Positions 35,628 through 45,989 are shown, numbered from the stretch's first letter. The stretch is DNA of 64,000 nucleotides from Photobacterium carnosum (GCF_002849605.1 NZ_NPIB01000003.1:62001-126000); one strand, 5' to 3'. Notes: generated by a model not told the origin, from the sequence alone. Numbers and translations are program-made.

Positions 35628-38186
35628 ATGAAAAAAAAAGTGATTGTATTATCCATTGCAGCAGCATTATTAAGTATTAATGTATCTGCGTCTAACTATA
35701 TTACTTCTGACGAATATATTAAATCTGAATCTCAAACTATTTATAATAAAGTTAATGATAAAATAGAAGAAATTCGTTTATTAGCTCAAGATGAAAATAA
35801 TATAGTTATTATTGATGGTCAGCGTAATATCAGCATTAACGGTATAAACTATCATCTTAATAATGATAATTATATTCAGTTTGATTTTCCGACTCCTACT
35901 TTTACTGATGAAACGCGTTTTAGAAATGTGTTTGACTTTATAGGATCAGACTGGGAATTGACTTGGTACGATCTTGGTATCGTGATGGTTAATAAAACAT
36001 TTGGTAATTATGATTATGGTAATGGCTGTTTAATTGAATATTCACCTAATAATCTAATTGCCACGCCAGTCGGGGATAGTCACCTTGTTATTGAGACTGC
36101 ATCATGTGCTATTGAAGATAATGAAAAATTATCTATTACCCAATTTTTAGGCTCGGCAAAAAAACTCGACTTCTCTAGTTTTGGTTATCAACAAGCCCGC
36201 GACTTTGTGCCTGAATCGATCGCGGTGATTAATGATAAAGTGTATGTTGGTAATACAAATAGTACATTTTCTCGTGTTGATCGTTTTGATTTAAAAACTC
36301 AGCAACCATTAACGCCAATTACCGGGTTTACTAAAAATGGTGTTGCGGAAACATACCGTATAGTCAGTGATATTACAGAGCATAAAAATCGATTATATGT
36401 TGCGTCATTATCGTCAAACCGTGTTGATATTTATGATACACAGAATGACGACCAAATTATTATGTCATTAGGTACAGGGACATGGTCTGGTAATACATTC
36501 AACACGACATTAACGCATCCTTATGCTGTCGCAGCAAATGATAATTATGTTTTTGTTGCAGACATTACAGGTAAGATTTCTGTTTATAATCAAAGTGATG
36601 TAACGGAAAGTAATCATAAACGTGCGTCAAAATATGCTTTTTTAAGTTTGCCTGAAAGTAATAATATATTACGCAATATAAAATTAGAAGTTGTTGGTAA
36701 TGAACTCATTGCTTCATTTGATAATACAGCAACTTATGTTTATGACATTGCGAATCTTGAAAAGAGTACTGAATTAGTTGAGCCAAAATATACAACACAT
36801 TTTAAACGTAATGTTTATGAAACAAAGAATGGTGATGTTTATACAGCAGATAAAAATGGTCAATTAAATGTATATTCAAAGGGTAAATTACATTTTAATG
36901 ATCCTGAAAATATCGCAGTAGCAGATCAAAATATGGTTAAGTATTTTGATCAAATTGAAAATAAAGAAAAGACGTTAACAGCATCTTTTGATTTAGCAGC
37001 AGAAGATCAAACATTAGCAATGCTACAAGGTAATACAATATTATTGGCTGATATTGAATTAATAAAAATGCATTTGTCGAATACTGTTGGCGAAACGCCG
37101 ACGGCTATTGATCTTATGGCTGAAAATGTCGTTAGAACGCCATTATTATTTGATGGAGAGCGTTGGGAAAGCCTCACTGAAAATCACTCCGTACGAATTA
37201 ATCGTTTACTATCAGGTAAACAAGATAAGACCCATTTGGCACTGACAAGTTATGCCGCTCAAGAAACATCAAATCTTAATGTGGAAGCACAGTTTAAAGG
37301 CAGTGATACTTGGTTAACATTGGGTTCTGTCGAGCAATTACCTGCTTTTAACCAATATAAGATAGAACAAAAAGTAGTTGATAATTATGCTTATCCTACT
37401 TCTGATGGCACGCAATCAGTGACTTTCTATGGTATTGGCGATGTTAGTTATCTACCAAGTGACTTATTTGATATTCGTTTAACATCTGAAACTGATGAGT
37501 TTGTTAAAAAGATCACTGATTTCCGTATGAAGTGGAGTTTAAGTTTTGGTAAATATTCTCGAGCAGATGGCCATTGGGAGAAAATAACGCCTGTTTATGC
37601 GCGTGAGTGGATGATTATCATGGCTAACTTTGCTTATGTGATTAACAGCCCTGAGTTTGAACATTTATGGTTTAATTATAAGCAAAGTATTGGTGGCGGT
37701 GAGCATGAGTTTTACGGTAATGCAGGTCCTGTTTATGCGCCAGGTGGCTATTTTAGTAGTGATGATTACCAACGTATATTCAAAGAGTTTATGGAACGTG
37801 GTGGTATTCGATTAGGTGTTACAACCATCGGTGGTGGTTTGGGTGGTGGCGATGTTTTAGGTATTGATACTTGGAACTATTATGCTCATTACTACAAATC
37901 AGGTATAGGCGTTGTAGGCCACGAGTTCGGTCATCATTGGGGCAGCCATTCGAGTAGTTTTTCGTCATATTCCACTGGGATGCAACGGATGTCACAAGAT
38001 ATCCAACAAATGATGATTCGTCGCCAAGAATTGCCATATTTAGATGATAATATTAATAGTTTTTATAAAACGCCAAGAGAAGATCTTTACAATGGTATTG
38101 CGCACAATATGCGTGTACCTCGTCCCGCATCAGATATAAATATTGTTGAACGTTACTTTGCTGAAAATCCAGTACCGTTAAAGTAA
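35628..38186 (+). CDS. Large secreted putative zinc metalloprotease
   Basis: This is an 852-residue protein with a classic signal peptide (KKKVIVLSIAAALLSINVSA). Residues about 190-420 contain repeated beta-strand segments (VPESIAVINDKVYVG, HPYAVAANDNYVFVAD) like an NHL or WD-type propeller. The C-terminal third has the zinc-binding HExxH motif in VGHEFGHHWGSH (His765, Glu766, His769), preceded by a Gly-rich stretch. The third metal ligand is not obvious, though the layout recalls gluzincins such as M60-like peptidases. I do not recognise the exact family. Secretion or outer-surface location and proteolysis of host or matrix protein are inferred. Confidence 0.72.
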   Translation: MKKKVIVLSIAAALLSINVSASNYITSDEYIKSESQTIYNKVNDKIEEIRLLAQDENNIVIIDGQRNISINGINYHLNNDNYIQFDFPTPTFTDETRFRNVFDFIGSDWELTWYDLGIVMVNKTFGNYDYGNGCLIEYSPNNLIATPVGDSHLVIETASCAIEDNEKLSITQFLGSAKKLDFSSFGYQQARDFVPESIAVINDKVYVGNTNSTFSRVDRFDLKTQQPLTPITGFTKNGVAETYRIVSDITEHKNRLYVASLSSNRVDIYDTQNDDQIIMSLGTGTWSGNTFNTTLTHPYAVAANDNYVFVADITGKISVYNQSDVTESNHKRASKYAFLSLPESNNILRNIKLEVVGNELIASFDNTATYVYDIANLEKSTELVEPKYTTHFKRNVYETKNGDVYTADKNGQLNVYSKGKLHFNDPENIAVADQNMVKYFDQIENKEKTLTASFDLAAEDQTLAMLQGNTILLADIELIKMHLSNTVGETPTAIDLMAENVVRTPLLFDGERWESLTENHSVRINRLLSGKQDKTHLALTSYAAQETSNLNVEAQFKGSDTWLTLGSVEQLPAFNQYKIEQKVVDNYAYPTSDGTQSVTFYGIGDVSYLPSDLFDIRLTSETDEFVKKITDFRMKWSLSFGKYSRADGHWEKITPVYAREWMIIMANFAYVINSPEFEHLWFNYKQSIGGGEHEFYGNAGPVYAPGGYFSSDDYQRIFKEFMERGGIRLGVTTIGGGLGGGDVLGIDTWNYYAHYYKSGIGVVGHEFGHHWGSHSSSFSSYSTGMQRMSQDIQQMMIRRQELPYLDDNINSFYKTPREDLYNGIAHNMRVPRPASDINIVERYFAENPVPLK

Positions 38187-38237
38187 CTCGTTAACGTCAT
38201 TTGTTAAGATAATAACGACGAAAGTATTAATGTAAAC

Positions 38238-38286
38238 AAAAGCCACGCTCGTTTATGATTATTATCAATATGAGTGTGGCTTTTTT
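38238..38286. terminator. Bidirectional terminator
   Basis: AAAAGCCACGCTC pairs with GAGTGTGGCTTTT (one G-T pair) between two convergent genes, with T or A runs on both sides. Confidence 0.8.
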
Positions 38287-38316
38287 ATTTGTACTTTGTT
38301 TATGGGTTAAATTTGA

Positions 38317-40209
38317 TTAAGCACTAATAGGACGTAATCCACTGATGATCAATTGCTTATCAACATGATAATCGGTCGCGTAATGACGTAATTTACAGTC
38401 ATTACCATCGTGACAACCACAGCTTAGACAACGTTTTGCTTCATCAATAGCAGCTTGATGGCTATAGCCTGTTTCAACTTCATTAAAACTCAAATGGCGA
38501 TCATCAACATTCAACTCTGACATTTTATTGCGCATGACTTGTTTTAATACATGTTCAAGCTGAGCTTCAATATCAGTTGCATTATTATCTGAATTTGAAA
38601 GTAATGAACGCATTACATTTTTGAGCTTATTGACATGGTCGGGTCGAATTAAATGTCCACGCGCCACATTGCGTTCACGGAATGACTCGGTGTAGAGTTT
38701 TTCCATGTTGCCACCAAATTGCGCATCAATCGCTTGGGCAGCTTTACGTCCATCAGCAATCGCTTCAATAGCCGTTGCTGGACCTCGACGAAAATCACCA
38801 ATACCAAAAATCTTATCGACACCTGAATACATTGTTTGTTCATCGGTATCGAGTGTATTCCTATGGTTGATAGGCAATTGAACAGTATCGTTATCTAAAA
38901 ATCGCGTATCTGTTTTCTGTGAGACAGCAGCAATCACTGTGTCAAATTCAGCATAAACATATTCACCGGTCGCCTTCGGAGAACAGCGACCTGTCGCATC
39001 AGGTTCACCAAGCGCCATAGTTTCTAATTTTACTTGGCAAATATGACCATTTTCATCGGCAATATTTTCCACCGGATTAGTTAAAAATAAGAAGTTAACC
39101 CCTTCGTGTTCTGCTTCTTCAATTTCATATAATTCAGCCGGCATTTCATCACGGGTACGACGATAGATAAGGGTGGTATGTGCCCCTAAACGTAATGCTG
39201 TTCGTGCGCAATCAATTGCTGTATTCCCCCCCCCGATAACCGCTACTTTTTTACCGATGGTATAGTGTTGATCTAGCATCTGATCTTTTAAAAAGTCGAC
39301 ACCAAGATAATGCCCATTAAGATCGGTACCTTGATAATTCATTTCACTGGCGAGTGAAGCACCAACCGCTAAACAGACGGCATCATAGTTGTGTTGTAAT
39401 GACGATAACGTAAAATCAGTACCCAACTTTTTATCGGTTTCAATCGTCATACCATTACGGCACATGATGTCAATTTCTTGATCTAAAATAGCTTTAGGTA
39501 AGCGGTATTCTGGAATGCCGTAGCGTAACCAACCGCCAGCTTGAGGCATAGATTCAAACACAGTGACGTTGTAACCTTCATTACTTAAGAAATAACCACA
39601 ACTTAATCCACCAGGACCGGCACCAACAATGGCAATATTCTGTGCTTTAGTGGATTTTTTTGTTGGGGTGTAAGCATGTAATGATGCTAGATCAATATCT
39701 GCGGCATAGCGTTTTATCTGTCGAATCGCAATTGAACCATCCACTAATTTACGCTGACATTTAGCTTCACAAAAAGCGGGGCATACTCGACCAATAGACA
39801 GTGGCATTGGTAGTGTTTTTTTGATGACTTCAATGGCTTTTTGAGGCTGATTAGTCGCAATAAAATAGAGATAAGATTGAATATCAACATCTGCTGGGCA
39901 AGCGACTTGGCATGGTGGCACACTGCAACTGATATTATGGGCGGATAATATCTGCTCTAATGCGTGTTTGCGCCGTTGAATTAATGCTGTTGACGTTGTT
40001 GTAACGATCATCCCTTCGGTAGGATACGTGCGGCACGCTTTCACCGTGCCATGATGTTCAACTTCAACGTCACATAAATCACAGTTATGATGAAAACCAT
40101 CGATACCACATAGCGATGGAATAGTAATGCCACATTCTTCTGCAGCGTTGAGCAAGGTTAGACTTTGATTTACCTTGAATGTGTTACCGTTAATAATGAT
40201 ATTTACCAT
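38317..40209 (-). CDS. GltD-like FAD/NAD oxidoreductase with N-terminal 2Fe-2S domain
   Basis: Residues 1-75 form a ferredoxin-like 2Fe-2S domain with Cys34, Cys43, Cys46 and Cys59. An Fe-S-binding helical region (CQVACPADVDIQSY and CPAFCEAKCQRKLVD) and two Rossmann domains follow (VGAGPGGLSCGYFL for FAD near 193, VIGGGNTAIDCARTALRLGA for NAD(P)). The tail has further Cys residues (CLSCGCHDGNDC). This matches glutamate-synthase small-subunit-like flavoproteins such as YgfT and the NAD(P)-linked subunits of formate dehydrogenase or hydrogenase complexes. No large subunit is adjacent, so its electron partner is unknown. 630 residues, stand-alone, cytoplasmic. Confidence 0.85.
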   Translation of the reverse strand: MVNIIINGNTFKVNQSLTLLNAAEECGITIPSLCGIDGFHHNCDLCDVEVEHHGTVKACRTYPTEGMIVTTTSTALIQRRKHALEQILSAHNISCSVPPCQVACPADVDIQSYLYFIATNQPQKAIEVIKKTLPMPLSIGRVCPAFCEAKCQRKLVDGSIAIRQIKRYAADIDLASLHAYTPTKKSTKAQNIAIVGAGPGGLSCGYFLSNEGYNVTVFESMPQAGGWLRYGIPEYRLPKAILDQEIDIMCRNGMTIETDKKLGTDFTLSSLQHNYDAVCLAVGASLASEMNYQGTDLNGHYLGVDFLKDQMLDQHYTIGKKVAVIGGGNTAIDCARTALRLGAHTTLIYRRTRDEMPAELYEIEEAEHEGVNFLFLTNPVENIADENGHICQVKLETMALGEPDATGRCSPKATGEYVYAEFDTVIAAVSQKTDTRFLDNDTVQLPINHRNTLDTDEQTMYSGVDKIFGIGDFRRGPATAIEAIADGRKAAQAIDAQFGGNMEKLYTESFRERNVARGHLIRPDHVNKLKNVMRSLLSNSDNNATDIEAQLEHVLKQVMRNKMSELNVDDRHLSFNEVETGYSHQAAIDEAKRCLSCGCHDGNDCKLRHYATDYHVDKQLIISGLRPISA

Positions 40210-40640
40210 TAATAGTCTCTATTCTTTTTATCTACTGAGAACAAATTTGTATTGATATCGTTAGTGTTTCTCAGTGATTTTTAATTATTTTATGAATTAC
40301 TTAAAGGCTATATCCGTATAAGCCAAAGATGCGAATTGCTTATAACAAAGCAGAGGTTAGACGTATTAAATTGTCTGTTATATGTTCATTGGCTAAATAG
40401 GGACGGCATCATAACATGATGCTTTATGGGTATAAAGAGTGCTATTGTCTGTGATTATTTTATTTTTTTATTTAAGATCAATATCTTAGCTAAGGTAATC
40501 GTTTGCGTTGGTTTGTTTATTTTATTTTTGATGACAAGAATGAGTTAAAAATAAAAACAGGCGTTAGTGTTTGTTTTTGGTTTTTATATTGTTGGTGATG
40601 CCTTGATAGTATAATCTAAAGCGCTACACAAGGGGGCATA
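40210..40640. promoter_or_regulatory. Divergent promoter region
   Basis: This region separates two divergent genes. A TATAAT at 40610-40615 with TTGTTG 15 bases upstream is a plausible promoter for the phosphatase gene. A GGGGG-containing ribosome binding site precedes its ATG. Nothing else was recognised. Confidence 0.4.
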
Positions 40641-41255
40641 ATGTCAAAAAGCATATTTTTATTACGTCATGGTCAAACAGTTTTTAATGCACAACAACGC
40701 TTACAAGGACATTGTAATTCTAGTCTAACAGATTTAGGACAACAACAAGCAACGACGATCGGTTTATCTTTAAAAAATAAATTAGCAAACAAACGGCAGT
40801 GGACTATTTATTCAAGTCCATTAGGTCGTGCGATGCAAACTGCTGCAATCGTTGCAGAACAAATAGGTATTGATTCAGATAAGATAGTGCAAGATATACG
40901 CTTACAAGAATTTTGTTTAGGCGATTGGGAAAAAGCATATATTCCTGATCTTAAAGCCCAGCAACCACGGCTTTGCGAACAACGTGATTGGTATTTAATG
41001 GCGCCAAATGCGGAGTCATACTATGGCGTTAAAGATCGTATTGAAGATTTTTTAGCCGATGTTTCAGTGCCTGAGAATATAATTATTATCTCTCATGGTT
41101 TAACCGGTGCTGTATTTCGCGGCGTATATGCAGGGATGACTTATAGTGAGGTGTTTTCTCAAGATTTACCTCAAGATGCTTACTTCTTATTGGCTAATGA
41201 TAAAATTAGTCGTATTCAGTGCGATATTTATAGTGAAATGACGTTAGCCGTTTAA
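40641..41255 (+). CDS. Histidine phosphatase family protein
   Basis: The phosphohistidine motif LLRHGQTVFNAQQRLQGH is at residues 6-23, the second conserved Arg is in SSPLGRAMQTA, and the second His is in IIISHGLTGAVFRG near 150. All key catalytic residues of the phosphoglycerate-mutase-like branch are present. The 204-residue size fits CobC/GpmB-like phosphatases. Substrate cannot be read from the sequence. Confidence 0.88.
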   Translation: MSKSIFLLRHGQTVFNAQQRLQGHCNSSLTDLGQQQATTIGLSLKNKLANKRQWTIYSSPLGRAMQTAAIVAEQIGIDSDKIVQDIRLQEFCLGDWEKAYIPDLKAQQPRLCEQRDWYLMAPNAESYYGVKDRIEDFLADVSVPENIIIISHGLTGAVFRGVYAGMTYSEVFSQDLPQDAYFLLANDKISRIQCDIYSEMTLAV

Positions 41256-41514
41256 GCCATTATTACAGCAAACGAATAGTAACATTTTATCGATGAATAA
41301 AAATTATCTTTCCTTTCACTGTAAAGTATAATAAAACATACTTTATATAACAAATTAATGCTTGTGTTCATGATTGGTTCATTTATAAAAAGCTATTATC
41401 TACATAGATAATAAAAGTATTGAATTGATGTTAAAATAAGCGAACTTATCAGGTATGAAATAAACATTAGGATAACCTAATAGCCTGATTGATATGATTT
41501 AGAGAGGCGTGTCC

Positions 41515-41796
41515 ATGAGAAATTTACTTACTGGTTTTTTTGCTGTTGTAATCGGTTTATTTGCAGTTTCTTTTGCTACCATTATGGCATTGTTTCTTGG
41601 CCTTGCAGCAATGATTGCGAAGCCATTTATTAAACGTAAACTTGCTGCCGAAGGTATGCAATTTAAAGAAAATAATTTCACAGAAGGTTTTGCTGGGCAA
41701 GATGAAACTATGAACAATGTGTTTCGTCAGCAGCGTCAAACGACAGCAAACGTGATTGATGGTGAGTACGAAGATGTGACCAGTCGAAAATTTTAA
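41515..41796 (+). CDS. Small inner-membrane protein
   Basis: This 93-residue protein has one or two hydrophobic segments (LLTGFFAVVIGLFAVSFATI, then MALFLGLAAMIAKPF) and a hydrophilic tail ending VIDGEYEDV. AGAGAGG lies seven bases before ATG 41515; the GTG at 41509 is too close to it. I recognise the tail as common in small Vibrionaceae membrane proteins, but know no function. Confidence 0.65.
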   Translation: MRNLLTGFFAVVIGLFAVSFATIMALFLGLAAMIAKPFIKRKLAAEGMQFKENNFTEGFAGQDETMNNVFRQQRQTTANVIDGEYEDVTSRKF

Positions 41797-41827
41797 TCGC
41801 TGTCATAAAAGCACTTATTATACTAAG

Positions 41828-41857
41828 AACGCCTAGCAATTATTGTTAGGCGTTTTT
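41828..41857. terminator. Bidirectional terminator
   Basis: AACGCCTA...CAA pairs with TTG...TAGGCGTT, followed by a T run, between two convergent genes. Confidence 0.8.
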
Positions 41858-41877
41858 GTTTTATTATTTAATTGTGG

Positions 41878-42858
41878 TTATTGAACATTGTACGCTTTGG
41901 CTTTTACCATATTGCGGTATTGTGACGGTGTAATATCAAATTCTTTTTGAAATCGTGTTGAAAAATGGTAAGCATCTTTATATCCCACCTGTTCTGATAC
42001 ATCAGACAATGACATTCCAAAATCCCGTAATAATTCTTTGGCTGTTTCCATTCTTATTTTTTGTAGATATTGATGGGGTGCTTGGCCGACTTGATCTTTA
42101 AATTTACGATTAAAGCTGCGTAATGGTAATTCACAATGCAGTGCTATTTGTTGGGTGGTTAATGGCTGCGACATATAGCGTTGCATCCAATCTTGTGCTT
42201 GGGCGATTGATTCATCAAATTGCACTTGGCCGCCAATTTCATAAAAAGGTTGATGACCCGATTTACTGATTTCATGACCATAATGGGTTTCAATGGTGTT
42301 GGCGATTTTCTGCCCATAATATTTAGAGATTAAATACAACACCATTTCGGTTTGTGAGTTAATACTTTCGGTGCAGTAAAGCCCATTCGCTGAAGTAATA
42401 GAGGCTTTACGGTTAAGTTTTATTTGTGGATAACGTTGCGAGAATTTGTCATAAAAATACCAATGGGTAGTGGCAGTTTGATGGTTTAGTAACCCCGTTT
42501 CAGCCAGCCAAGTCACGCCAGTTCCTGTTGCAATAATTTGAGCACCATTATGATATTGCTTAATTAACCAAGGGGGGATTTCGGGGTGTTTTGACAGTGC
42601 AGATATTGGGTTGCCCCACATTGGTGGCACAATAATAATGTCAAAATTTGCGGGGTCTTCAAATGTAATATCAGGCTGAATGCGAATACCTGCGGTTAAG
42701 TTTGGCGATGTGAGTGTTGGAGCAATAAGCTTAATATCAAAGGGTGACTGTCGTTGAGTTTTACGATCACGAAGGCTGGCGGCACTGGTTAACATTTCAG
42801 CACTTAATGAAATGCCCGTAATTAATGCTCTATGAAAAAGTATAAAACCTACTTTCAT
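41878..42858 (-). CDS. GlxA-type AraC transcriptional regulator
   Basis: An N-terminal DJ-1/PfpI-like domain (MKVGFILFHRALITGISLS, then IVPPMWGNPISAL) is joined to an AraC helix-turn-helix pair at the C-terminus (TTQQIALHCELPLRSFNRKF and SLSDVSEQVGYKDAYHFS). At the DJ-1 nucleophile elbow the usual CTG reads GTG (ATGTGVTWLAETGLL), so the domain is likely a sensor without catalysis. I chose the ATG at 42858, preceded by GAGGT; upstream frame extension lacks support. It is divergent from fabY and could regulate it, which is only a guess. Confidence 0.88.
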   Translation of the reverse strand: MKVGFILFHRALITGISLSAEMLTSAASLRDRKTQRQSPFDIKLIAPTLTSPNLTAGIRIQPDITFEDPANFDIIIVPPMWGNPISALSKHPEIPPWLIKQYHNGAQIIATGTGVTWLAETGLLNHQTATTHWYFYDKFSQRYPQIKLNRKASITSANGLYCTESINSQTEMVLYLISKYYGQKIANTIETHYGHEISKSGHQPFYEIGGQVQFDESIAQAQDWMQRYMSQPLTTQQIALHCELPLRSFNRKFKDQVGQAPHQYLQKIRMETAKELLRDFGMSLSDVSEQVGYKDAYHFSTRFQKEFDITPSQYRNMVKAKAYNVQ

Positions 42859-43022
42859 TATTCTACCTCTGACAATAATTGTGCATAAAACACACATCAT
42901 TGTAATGTTTTCGCATCTTTGGCTGTAATGGCAGTGATTTTGGCATAAATATAGAGTGAATCACAGATTAATACTGATATTCTGATTCAAACGATGTATT
43001 AAATCGATCTCAGGATATTAAA

Positions 43023-44873
43023 ATGGCAAAATTACCGCTAATTGTTGGTTTGGGTGGCATCAATGCCGCTGGTCGCAGTTCTGGCTTTCATAGTTATAAA
43101 CTTATGATTGCTGATGTGCTATCTGAAGATACAATGCAATCAACATGGCAAGATCTCGCTCGTCGAATGGGATTGAGTGATGATGGCGCTATTACTGAAG
43201 ATATTATTACTGCAATTAAAGCGGGTACGTGTGTACGCCGTATTGATTCGTTTGATCCTGATAATCTGTTATATCAATATAAAGCGAATCTCAATTCAGC
43301 AGATGATCAAATCACATTTACCTTACGTAAATCTAAATTACCTAATCATATTCCAAGCAACTGGCAGGTTGATATTCAAGGTGCAAAAGCCGTTATTACT
43401 GTTAATGGTGATTTTGATGCCTTAGTTGAGGGGCGAGTTGCTTTTCCTGTTTCTAGTGGCGGTAATATTCCTGCCGGTTTTGATCCTAGTAAATTATATA
43501 ATTCTCGTTTTCATCCGCGTGGTTTGTCGCTCACAATATATGGTGCTTCAGATGCACTTAACTCGTTAGGTTTTGAGTGGGATGAAGTTTTACGCCACAT
43601 CAAACCCGACGAAGTGTCAGTCTATGCGGGCAGTGGTTTAGCGCAAATTGATGATAACTCGCTAGGTGGCATGATTGCGGCGCATCTTACTGGCGGTCGT
43701 GTAAGTTCTAAGATGATGGCGTTATCATTAGCGCAAATGCCCGCTGACTTTATTAATGGCTATGTGATTAACAGTATTGGCGCAACGGGTACAAACATGG
43801 GGGCATGTGCAACGTTCTTATATAATCTACGTCAAGGTATGCACGATATTCAACATGGCAAAGCGAAAGTTGTGATTGTCGGTAATGCTGAAGCACCTGT
43901 TGTTCCTGAAATCATGGAAGGCTTCCGGGTGATGGGCGCATTGGCTGAAGATGAGCAATTAAAAGCACTTGATGGCTGTGATCGTGTTGATAATCGTCGT
44001 GCTTGTCGTCCATTTTCATCAAACGCAGGTTTTACCATGGCGGAATCTGCGCAATTTGTGGTGCTAATGGATGACGAATTAGCACTTGAGCTAGGGGCTA
44101 ATATTTATGGTTCTGTGGCTGATGTGTTTGTGAATGCTGATGCGAATAAAAAGTCAATTTCAGCGCCTGGTGTTGGTAACTATGTCACCGTCGCGAAAGC
44201 TGCGGCATTGGCAAAAGCGATTCTTGGTGAAGAGGGCGTAAAGCAAACATTTGTCCAAGCTCACGGTACAGGCACACCGCAAAACCGCGTGACTGAAAGC
44301 CATATTCTTAATGAAGTCGCTAAAACATTTGGTATTGAAAGCTGGCCTGTCGCAGCGATTAAATCGTATGTAGGTCATTCAATGAGTGCAGCCGCTGGGG
44401 ATCAGCTTGTCGCTTCATTAGGTGTATGGCAATACGGTTGGCTACCTGCGATTAATACCATTGATCATATTGCTGATGATGTTCATTGTTCAAATCTGAA
44501 TATTCTTACCGAGCACACTTTCGCGGGTGATTGCGGCCAAGCTTACAAAGCTGTTATTCTTAATGCGAAAGGCTTTGGTGGTAACAATGCATCCGGACTT
44601 GTGTTATCACCGCAACAAACCGTTGCAATGTTAACGGCGAAATACGGTAGTGATGCAATAGCCGCTTATCAGGTGCGTAATCAGGCTGTTAAAGCGGTTA
44701 CAATACGTAACGATACTAACGCATGCCAAGGGCAAGAAACTATTCGTTATCAGTTTGGTGAAGCGGTAATGGATGAGCATTCAGTTACTATTACACCTGA
44801 TGCGATTAAATTGTCTGCGTTTGAACATGCAATTACATTAAGTAGTGTTAATCCTTACGCAGATTACAACTAG
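43023..44873 (+). CDS. fabY: FabY-like beta-ketoacyl-ACP synthase
   Basis: This 616-residue thiolase-fold condensing enzyme begins LPLIVGLGGINAAGRSSG. The active-site Cys is in GATGTNMGACATFLYN (about residue 262), and the two His are in QAHGTGTPQNR and KSYVGHSMSAAAGD. It is larger than FabB/FabF (about 410) and matches the FabY type of Pseudomonas, which starts fatty-acid synthesis from acetyl-CoA and malonyl-ACP. Assignment to FabY over other long ketosynthases rests on size and N-terminal pattern. It is followed by a terminator and is monocistronic. Confidence 0.8.
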   Translation: MAKLPLIVGLGGINAAGRSSGFHSYKLMIADVLSEDTMQSTWQDLARRMGLSDDGAITEDIITAIKAGTCVRRIDSFDPDNLLYQYKANLNSADDQITFTLRKSKLPNHIPSNWQVDIQGAKAVITVNGDFDALVEGRVAFPVSSGGNIPAGFDPSKLYNSRFHPRGLSLTIYGASDALNSLGFEWDEVLRHIKPDEVSVYAGSGLAQIDDNSLGGMIAAHLTGGRVSSKMMALSLAQMPADFINGYVINSIGATGTNMGACATFLYNLRQGMHDIQHGKAKVVIVGNAEAPVVPEIMEGFRVMGALAEDEQLKALDGCDRVDNRRACRPFSSNAGFTMAESAQFVVLMDDELALELGANIYGSVADVFVNADANKKSISAPGVGNYVTVAKAAALAKAILGEEGVKQTFVQAHGTGTPQNRVTESHILNEVAKTFGIESWPVAAIKSYVGHSMSAAAGDQLVASLGVWQYGWLPAINTIDHIADDVHCSNLNILTEHTFAGDCGQAYKAVILNAKGFGGNNASGLVLSPQQTVAMLTAKYGSDAIAAYQVRNQAVKAVTIRNDTNACQGQETIRYQFGEAVMDEHSVTITPDAIKLSAFEHAITLSSVNPYADYN

Positions 44874-44903
44874 AATCAAATAAGAAATAGAAAATAAGAA
44901 ATA

Positions 44904-44933
44904 AAAAAGCAGGTTATTTATGGCCTGCTTTTT
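44904..44933 (+). terminator. Terminator after fabY
   Basis: AAAAAGCAGG pairs with CCTGCTTTTT around a ten-base loop. Confidence 0.8.
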
Positions 44934-44969
44934 ATTACGATAAAAACGAAGAATAAGGATCATAGGTTT

Positions 44970-45989
44970 GTGACTAGACAAAAAATAGCAGCAATCTGGA
45001 TTGGTGTTGCCAGCTTACTTGCTGTATCAACGTCTGCTTATAGTGCAACATGTTTAAATAATGGTGATGTGCTGCCATTATGGAACAATGGTGCTAGTCG
45101 TAGTGCGATCACTCAGTTTGTTAATGAAGTGACAACCGTTGGAAATCCTGATTTCGTGAAGCCCAGCGCACGTATTGCGGTGTTAGATAATGACGGAACT
45201 TTATGGCCTGAAAAGCCAACTTATACGCAGTTCTTGTTTGCTTTTAGTCAAATTAAGCATGAAAGTGCGCAGCATCCTGAGTGGAAAACAGAAACACCGT
45301 ATAAGTGGGTACTCGATAACAATACTAAAGCTATTTTCGCGAAAGGCTGGGGGGCATTATTGCCTATTTTAGCTACGTCACAAGCAGGACTAACGCCCGA
45401 GCAATATAGTAAAGATGTTTTAGACTGGCTCTCAACAGCCCAATCACCACGCTTTAAACGTCCATATACAGATTTAGTTTATCAACCGATGATTGAGTTG
45501 ATTGACTATCTTCACGCACATCAGTTTAAAGTATTTATTGTAACCGGTGCTGGTGGTGCATTTATCAAGCCATGGAGTGAGGCTATTTATCATATTCCTG
45601 CTGAAAATGTGATTGGTACTGCGTTTGGTTATACTTATAAAGACGGTGGATTAATTAAGAATGATAAGTTGGTATACATTGATGACGGCCCACAAAAGGC
45701 GATCAATATTGCAACGATCATTGGTAAGCGTCCTATTCTAGCGGTTGGTAATTCGACGGGTGATAAAGCGATGTTGTCATGGACAACCTCTCAAAAAGGC
45801 GCGAGTTTAGGCATGTTGATTCATCACACTGATAGCGCACGGGAATGGCAATATGGTGCTGATTCTTTTGAAGGTAAATTTACCCCTGCATTGATGCAAG
45901 CAGCAAAACAGCATCAGTGGCAAGTGGTTGATATGAAGAAAGATTGGTGTCAAATTTTCCCCACTAAAGCTGAACGTCGAACATTATAG
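44970..45989 (+). CDS. Secreted HAD-superfamily phosphatase
   Basis: A signal peptide (AAIWIGVASLLAVSTSAYSA) is followed by HAD motif I (VLDNDGTLWP, near residue 71), motif II (FIVTGAGGAFI) and motif III/IV (AVGNSTGDKAMLSW). All catalytic Asp are present, so this should be an active periplasmic phosphatase. It starts with GTG at 44970 behind AAGGATCATAGG. The substrate is unknown; similar proteins are annotated as haloacid dehalogenase-like hydrolases. Confidence 0.85.
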   Translation: MTRQKIAAIWIGVASLLAVSTSAYSATCLNNGDVLPLWNNGASRSAITQFVNEVTTVGNPDFVKPSARIAVLDNDGTLWPEKPTYTQFLFAFSQIKHESAQHPEWKTETPYKWVLDNNTKAIFAKGWGALLPILATSQAGLTPEQYSKDVLDWLSTAQSPRFKRPYTDLVYQPMIELIDYLHAHQFKVFIVTGAGGAFIKPWSEAIYHIPAENVIGTAFGYTYKDGGLIKNDKLVYIDDGPQKAINIATIIGKRPILAVGNSTGDKAMLSWTTSQKGASLGMLIHHTDSAREWQYGADSFEGKFTPALMQAAKQHQWQVVDMKKDWCQIFPTKAERRTL

